A DNA stretch of 23,463 nt from Priapulus caudatus (taxonomy: Eukaryota > Priapulida > Priapulimorpha > Priapulimorphida > Priapulidae): assembly GCF_000485595.1 (NCBI RefSeq), contig NW_014577183.1, positions 130,000-153,462 of the forward strand, read 5' to 3'. Of this stretch, positions 10,501 to 19,500 are shown piece by piece. The position numbers and the translations under genes were made by a program. Position 1 is the first letter of the stretch. Each line of letters opens with the position of its first letter. Below the pieces are notes generated by a model, which was not told the origin of the DNA, made no database searches, and saw nothing but the letters and a program-made list of their open reading frames with translations.

Positions 10501-13500
10501 TTGTTCATTATATTGCACGTGATATCCATCCTAATAACCTGCACCTAATTTCGCCACCTATTTGTCATTTATAGCAGTGATATATCCATCCTATCACCAT
10601 CTAATTCTTGTACCTATTTGTCATTATAGCACGTTGATAATCCATCCTATACACCTACCTATTTCGCACATAATTTGTCATTATAGGCACGTGATATATC
10701 CATCTATACACCACCTGATTATTGTAAGGCGCTATTTGTCATTATGCACGTGATACTATCCATCCTAATACACCACCTATTTCAGCACATATTTGTTCAT
10801 TATAGCAGTGATATATCCATCCTATACACCACCTATTCGGCACATTTTGTCATTATAGCACCGTTGATATATCCATCCTATCCGACCCCCTATTTCGCAC
10901 CTATTTGCATTATAGCCAATGAATCATGATATATTCCTATCCTATCACACCTATTTCCGCACATATTTGTCATTATAGCACGTGCATATATCCATCCATA
11001 TGCGCGCATCAACTATTTCGCACGATATTTGTCATTATAGCACAGTGATCATACTCGCATCCTATACCACCACCTATTTCGCACCTATTTGTCATTATAG
11101 CACGCTGATATATCGCATCCTATACACCACCTAATCTTTCGCCGCTATTTGTCATTATACGCCGTGATGATAACGCATCCTAATACACCACCTATTTGTG
11201 CGTACGCTATTTGTCATTATCAGCCCGTGATATATCGCCTCCTATACACCATTTCTATTTTGCACGCATATTTGTCATTTAGCAGCATGAATCTGATATA
11301 TCCATCCTATACACACCTAATTTCGCACCATGATTTGTCATTATACACGTGATATATCCATCCTATACACCACCCTATTTCGGCAGCCTATTTGTCATTA
11401 TAGCACGTGATATATCCATCCTATAACACCTTACCTATTCGCAACCTATTTGTCCATTATACATCCTGATATAACCTCCTATCACACACCTACCTATTTC
11501 GCACCTATTTGTCATTATAAGCACGTGATATAAGCCATCCTATAACACCATCTACTTCGTATCCTTACTGATATTCTGCAGCCAGAGTGGTTGTGAACAG
11601 GACAATCAAATTTATAGTTAAATGGCACGGCGATGCTAAGTGTAATAATCATCAATTAACAGCTCGTCAATTATATAAGCGCATCTACCTGAACTGCTCG
11701 GAACTATGGCATAGATGACCATCATTTCTCTTTCCTGCAGACGGAATCGAAATAAGGGACAGGCTTCTAAATAATGGACGACCCAAAAAGAATCGCAAGG
11801 AGTAATGCCGAAAATACGAATTCGTCTTTCAGCACATCTTTTAGAATATTTCTTTCAAATCTCTTCAACAACCCAAATAAGGCAGAGGGTATTCTGATAA
11901 GATAGCGTAATGGCACCTGTGACCATTGTACATAATTGGTATTGTTATGTACATAATTACAGCGCAGCAATAATGCAGATTCGCAGCAAGTCACACAAAG
12001 ATCGCAAGGTCGTCAAAGAGAGATCCGCCCTCACTGCACTTGCAAACATGTGAGTAATAATCACTGTATGGCTGTATGTGGCAGTGTTGGAGGGCTGCCC
12101 CATCCCCAGTCCCGAGACTAGTCACATTTAGCAGGACCAATTTTCATGAATTTAACCATAGCTTATATAGTAATACACATCAAAAAGTTTTGAACATCAG
12201 GAGCAGCTTGGACTTTATTGCGAGACCGGCAATAAGCCACCTGCAATAATGGAAATGTGAAGCCACGATCGCGCGCCGCCACTGGCGCGTGATTCGCTTT
12301 CAGACTCTGTCCTGCTCGCGTCAACACGCATAATCCCGTCAGCATTTCTCATAAAGACTTTGTGAAATCAGCGCCCTAGAGAGCGAACTGATCGGCTGAC
12401 CGACGCTGTGACGACTTCTGCTTGCGCCGCTCCAGGCGATGACAGGCGGCCGGAGATGCCGGCCCCCGTTCCTCGCGAAGCGTGCGCTAAGGGACGGTCG
12501 CTGCGTGGATCGTCGGCAACCGCACCCTGGCGGCGCTTGCAACGGCGTGCGCAACACGTCACGGCAGCCGGCGTCACGTCGCTCGTCGCAGCCGTCGAGT
12601 GCCAACGCGCGCTGCTCGCTGGAACGGACCGCCGGGTCTCATGAGGGTCTGCGTGCAGGTTAGTACGAAGCCTACGCTAAGTATCAGCCGCTCGTAGGTA
12701 TCTCATGAGGGTCTGCGATGCAGGTAGTAAGCGACACCTACGGATAAGTATCAGCCGCTCCGTAGGTATCTCATGAGGGTCTGCGTGCAGGTTAGTACGA
12801 AGCCTACGCTAAGTATCAGCCGCTCCGTAGGTATCTCATGAGGGTCTGCGTGCAGGTTAGTACGACACCTACGCTAAGTATCAGCCGCTCCGTAGGTATC
12901 ATTCATGAGGGAGTCTGTTGTGCAAGGTTAGTACAGACACCTTACGTAAGTATTCAGCCAGCTCCGTAGGTATGCGTCATGAGGGCTGTGTGCAGTTAGA
13001 TACAACACGCTACGCTAAGTATCAGCCGCTCTGTAGGTATCCCATCAATAGAGGGTCTGCCGTGCAGGTAGTCAACACCTACGCTAAGTACAGCCGCACT
13101 GTAAGGTATCTCATGAGGGTGCTGCGTGCAGTTAGTACGCAAGCCATACCTAAGTATCAGCCGGTCCGTAGTGTATCTCATGAGGGTGCTGCGTAGCCAA
13201 GTTTAGTACGAAAGCCTACGCTAGTATCAGCCCGTGCTGTAGGTATCTCATGAGGGTCCTGCGTGCCAGGTTAGTACGAAAGCCTACCTAAGTATCACAG
13301 CCCGCTCTGTAGGGTATCTCATGAGGGTGCCCTGCGTGCAGGTTAAGTACGAAGCCTANNNNNNNNNNNNNNNNNNNNNNNNNTGATAAACCAGTATATA
13401 ATACTGTAGTATAATAAGCCGACAGTATTGATAAACCAGTATAAATACTGGTAGTGATATAATAACCATGCAGTATTGATATAACCAGTTATAAATAACA

Positions 13501-16500
13501 GTATAGAGTGAGTAGTCATAGCACGTGGTGTACGCACCCCCCAACTAAAGTTCAATTCCAATATTAACAACTTTCAAAATATTATTTAAAATTCTTACAT
13601 TTTAGACACCATTCCCAAGACCCAATTTTTTATAAGGAAAATCACCCCATTAATAACCCTGTACAGTTCCTGTACTCTGTAAACGACCCCCCCCCCGGAG
13701 CCCCCAACGAAAAACCTTTTTTTTTTTTTAATATTGGCAAGGAATTCACCTACTCCGCCCCATTTAAGGTGGTAATAATTGGGCAATCCCATCGTTCGGG
13801 GGCGGGGAGGGTGAACTAGTGAAACACTCAACTCCTGCCCACATCCCCTCCGCGACGCGCCTCGGTGCGTATGTGACTATTTGGTCTCCTCGGCTCCGCC
13901 TGGTCGCTTCGCGCCCGAGCAGAGGGCGGTGTACCAGGGGGGTCCCAAGGAGTCCGGACCACCCTGCCTCGGCGCAGAAAACGCATCTGAGGTGGTGTAG
14001 GTACTTTTTTAAAGTTTTTAGAACCCCAGACCCCCTTCGCGAGCGTCGTCGCACTTTGGAGTTAAACAGTTAACCATCAACATGGGTAACAAATTTCCGT
14101 GTACACCCCCTGCAAGCAAACATATCACACATTTGAAAACGAACCCGCTCCCAATATAAAAAGCCTGGCTACGGGCTGTTATATTATGAAAATCACATTT
14201 AGGCTAAATTTTTTACCGACATGAACTCTGAAGACATTCATCAAGACAGATCAAATTGAGTCAAAGAACATGGAAAGGTGTCAGTGTAGAATTTTCTGAC
14301 CAAGGGTGGGAATGTGTGAATGGTATCCGCATTATTATGGAACCAGCCTGTAAATGTTAACCTTTATTGTATGCGCGCAATGACGCAGTTGGGGAAATAT
14401 ATTGTTTGGAGTATGGCCCACATGTTCTTCTTGTCTGGGTTTATGAACCTCCAACACGCGAGGAGATAGCGCATACGAAGTGCGACCGAATGGATGGGAT
14501 TTGCAACGTCCAAACAAAAGACGCTGTAAGATAATAAGAGGAGAATCGCGAGTTTGTTTTGCCGCAGGAGGGTATTAGGTCTATATATAGTCGATAAGCA
14601 ACAACATTGCTGGCACAACTTGTCTTATTTGCATTAAGAAAGGCTCACTAGTGCGCTTTGGCAAAAACGGCTACTTTCTCAACACTACTAGATTCTAAGG
14701 GCAAATACTTCCATTGCGATAATCATATTATTCTACCAACTTGATGGCAAAATAAACTCTAGTTCTCGCGCATTGTTTCTATTCTGCGAGTTGTTCGGTC
14801 TCATCACAAAGGATTTCTGAAATACCTCCAAGATTGTTGCAAATTCTCTGATGATATTAAGACAGTTAAATTCTCACCAATCTGCCGGAGCAACCCGTCC
14901 CGCAGCCCCGGTGCCGGGGCCCTGGCGGTACCCACAGCGGTACGGCCGAGCAAAGATGGTAACATACATGCTGGAGCGTCACGTCAACGGCCGACGGACT
15001 TCGAGGCAATTTTGTTTGGGAATACAGTCTTTAGTAATTGCGCCAGAATGCAAGTTTTACTCTGGCCTCTTTTTGTGGGTTTAAGCAAACGCGCAGTGAA
15101 ATGGGGAGCAACTAGAGTTATTGTCATAAGGTCGTGTAGATTGATGGGCATGACAGCGAAGTATTTGCTAGTCTCGTACTGGAGCAATTAGCGTTTGGCA
15201 CCTGGATGCGACATTGTGAAGGCCTATATAAGGCTTCCTTCAGCTGACAATTCCACTGGAATCGGGCTGTTATGCCAGTCGTCGACTAACTAGCTTTCTC
15301 ATCTCTTAATTCGTTCAGTCGCGGTCCGGCAAAGCTGAATACCCACCAGTGTCGCGCGTGGCTGATCCTCCCCGTCGCAGGCCTTACTCCTTTATGTGCC
15401 TCCATACTAACACACCAACCACCGCCTGAGAACGAATGCGAACCTTGGTACCTTCGCCTCCGTCCATACATGAGGGAGAGAGCAATTCAGGAGAATGGTC
15501 CCGTCGAAATTACGTGTGGAGCGGCAATTGGTAGCCTGAGCGCTTTCCTCAGCAAAGCCACCCTACCAAAACGTCTGTGTGCGGAGTTTGCGCTGGAGCA
15601 TTTTGAGGAAAAAAGAAAATTTGTGTGCGATCAAAACCTACTTTACGACAGAATACTACTTCTAAGGGCAGAAGGCCACCTCAGTTTAATTGAAACCCAA
15701 TTAAATTAAACGCTGGCCGACACTCCTGACTACAGCCACCAACTGCGTTGTTATGAACTGAGAACAGCTTAGCATCTGCTATCAAACATTTCAACCATTC
15801 TCTTCGACTCAATTTGATGTTTTCCGTTAACGGATGGTTCCATCGGGTCCAACCTCAAACCCTATGAATGAATATTTCCGGCTCTAGAAACATTTCCAAT
15901 CCAACATAACAACCACCTTAGAGCCCAGAACTGGAATTTTACCTCCGCGCCGTTGGCCTCGGACGACGTCTAATTAATACCACCATATGTAAAGGTAAGT
16001 ATACACAATATAGATAGTATAATTCAAGTACCATTTCCATTTTCAAGAATAGATCTCACAGCTCGCACGGCACGGGCGACCCAACCTGGAACTAAACCAC
16101 ATTTGAACATGGGTCGGATTCAGTAAACAACAGGCGTGAGTGAGAACTCGCCGCGCGCCAACACTCCCCCGCATGCACCGCCAAGCAGTGTGTAACGCTT
16201 GGAACTGTGTTCATAACTCTTAACAAAAGGGGGAGTCGCGATATAATGTTAGTTATGATTAATCACACTCCTACGATCATACAATGTATCTATCGAGGTA
16301 GCATACAACAAATGTCACTATACACATGGAGAAGAACAAGCACCTTGAAACTGTGATGATCATAAAAAGTTGGATGCTTACTGAAATTAATGTAAAGCCT
16401 ATAATACTCACAACTAAAGCGTGGCCCAGACTTTCCATGATAGACATTAAAAACACCTAGGGTTAGCAAACGCTTACACATAATGTATTATGTACAAATC

Positions 16501-19500
16501 TTGTTGTAGTATTGACCACCACCACAATAACCTTAATCGGTTCAAACCAATGCAGTACATAAACACAAAAACCCAAGAATCAACCTCCATACACCATTAA
16601 CGTTGGGGATAGTCTGTGGGCCGCTTAACATAGGACAGCAGTAAGGCAGATTCGGCAACACGGATGTCATTGCTCCTCGGAGTGGCCCTATCATTTGGAT
16701 GCTTTCCTTGCCCCATATAAAGTATTAGGGGATTTTTAATTCGAAACTAACACTCAAATTTATTACATGTAGTGCACTACGTGAGAAACTACGACTCCTC
16801 CACTCGCAGTCTATCAATAGACTATTGATAAACTATAAGCACTCGATATTGTGTCCCGCACACTATCACCGCATACACAATCTATGGACCGACGAAGGTC
16901 AGACAGTATATTAGCGTGCGCTAGAAAACATGACTCACGGAGAGTAAGCGCTGATGTTCCCCTCGAAATGCATTGTTATCTTCGACTCAGTGTGGCGTTC
17001 CAAGCAATCGCGAAGTCGTAAGTTCTTCATAAAACGACGCGGTTATACGGCATTTCCGCACACCACTAGCGGTTTGAAACACACTGACGTTCACTTCGTT
17101 CTAAGGGGGGGAACACTTGTCTCGTTCCTCGGGGGGACGAGCGCGAGCGGAAACTTCGGGAAAGAACGTGGGAATCGTCCCCATGGACATTCCCACGCCC
17201 ATCAAGTTTTAAAGCCCCGCGAGAGGAGCAGCACATCAAGTCATTGTGCAATCGAAGAGAGGTTAGACCAGAACACAACCGGTGTCAAAAACAAACATTA
17301 TTTGAAGGCATATTGTTGTGGGGTGCCAAATTAATGTCATTATACAAACTATAACCATGCCTATGCGCACACTTGCACCTATTTCGTACTATTTTGTCAT
17401 TATAGCAGCGTGAATATATCCATCCTGATATCACCACCTATTTCGCAGCCACTATTTGTCATTATAAGCACGTGATATATCGCATCCTATACACCATCTA
17501 ATTTTCGTATGCCTATTTGTCATTATAGGCACGTGATATAATCAATCCTATACACGCACACTGAATTTCGCGGCACATAGTTTATTCATTATAGCAGTGA
17601 TATTTATTCCATTCCTATACACCACTATTTCTCGCACACCTTATCATATAGTCATTAACACAGCAGCTGTGATAATATCCCCACCTGCATTCTATTCACC
17701 ACCGATCATCCTTCGAACGAACTATATTAATGCTCGCATTGAGATAGAATGCCACGTGATCCATTATTCCAGTTACTTCTTATATTCACCCAACATAATT
17801 CGAATAGTAAAAGTTCGGTGAATATTTTGTACCTTTATTTGAACCATCATTATAACAAATTGAGAACGCACGTGATATATCCATCCTATACACACAAACA
17901 AGTCTATTATGTTTTCGCAGGCGATAGTTATAAAGTCATTATGAAACGTGATTTATTATAATCAAATAGGCCTATTATTCCCCCACCATCTATTTTGTAG
18001 CTATTATTTGCCATATTTAGCACGTGATATATCCATCCTAGAGTACTCACATAAACCTATTTTCGCACGCTATTTGTCCAATTATAGCAGCGTGATATAA
18101 GCCACCTATTTTGTCCTTATACGACGTGACTAAGTAGTGCCTTACTACGCTTCACCGGCAATAACACCATTTACGAAGGATGTCAAAAAGTCCGCACCCT
18201 ATTTGTCATTTTATGCACGTGATATATTTTTCTACAATACCACAATACACCGACGCCCACTTCAGTTCAAACTTGATAATTTCACTAAAGCACGGCTATG
18301 TGTGTCAATGTCATACAAGGCGGGACTGAATTGATGACTAAAAAAATCCATTTGGGCAGCCTAGTAACACCATCTATTTCGCATATTTCTATTTTTATCA
18401 TTAAGGAGTGAGGCAGCGGGTTTACAATAACTCGAGATAAACTATTCACGAGGGATCTGCGAGGTCGTTCCACCTAATTTCGCACTACTATTTGTCATTA
18501 TAGCAGCGTGATATATCCATCCTATTACACGATATGCCTGGAGAGAGGCATCTCATTAATTGTAACCGTATTTTTGTCTATTATATCCGATTCTGTGATA
18601 TAAGTTCTACAAATAAAAACCAATACCCGTACAGACCAACCGATAATTTTCGCAACTTAGTTTGTCTTACCTTGGGATCGCGAAGACTTATAGTGTATAT
18701 GAGCTTTTTCCATCCTAAGGAAAATCACAAACAAACGCTTAGGGGTTCTCGCATTCTACTCTCGCTTGCAGGTTACGTACTTGCTTATCTGTGTATATTT
18801 TCTAGTACTGGATTGTGGAGTGACCGCTTCTGCGGAGATTCAATAATTTATTCGCGACGTGCTATTTGTTCTTATACTGCAGCGATATAGAATATTTCTA
18901 AACCTTAATATTCTCTAGGTTTTACTACCCATCAAACACCCTATTTCGGCAATTATTTTAAGTACCATTAATACGCACGGGTGATCACCTGGTACGAAGT
19001 AACGCATACTGTAATTATGCAAGCCATAATTCACCCGATAGCGTATTTGTACATTATATGAAGCAGGATGATAACAGGGGTTTATTGAATTCACAAAGCG
19101 TATAAAGGCAAGAAAATTCCCATGGCCTAATATACAACATATCTATTTGTACGCAGTGTGGCAAATCACGCACGTGAATAACGCTGCCAGGTGTTCCTAT
19201 TCAACAAACATAGTGACCACGACCATTTCTTATGTGTTTCCCATTATTAACGAGCGCTGAGGTGAGTTTATCCATTTGCGCGCTGAGTACGAATTCTGTG
19301 GAGAAGGAGTTAATATAAGAGACCTACCTGAGTGTATATTAACAATATCCGCTAGTTTTGTGCATTGAGTATTCTAGAAGTTAAAAAAGTGATTTCACCC
19401 AGGTGATGCTTGTGTGTGGGAGCGCCGCTACACTATCACCAATCCGTGGTTTGTGCCCTACGCTAAGTATCAGCCGCTCCGTAGGTATCTCATGAAGGTC

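Noticed and set aside
10020-11570. CRISPR-like array
   Set aside because: The whole 55-bp unit repeats with no unique spacers, in a eukaryotic intron with no cas genes. It is a minisatellite.
13764-14073. Overlapping open frames on both strands in a GC-rich block
   Set aside because: Mirrored frames in GC-rich DNA are usually shadows. Neither strand shows domains, splice sites or repeats of known families.
16954-17334. 126-codon + strand open frame
   Set aside because: The tract is a degraded copy of 9800-10010, whose other version does not share this reading frame.
18534-18890. 118-codon + strand open frame
   Set aside because: It lies inside the degraded 55-bp array and has no family resemblance.
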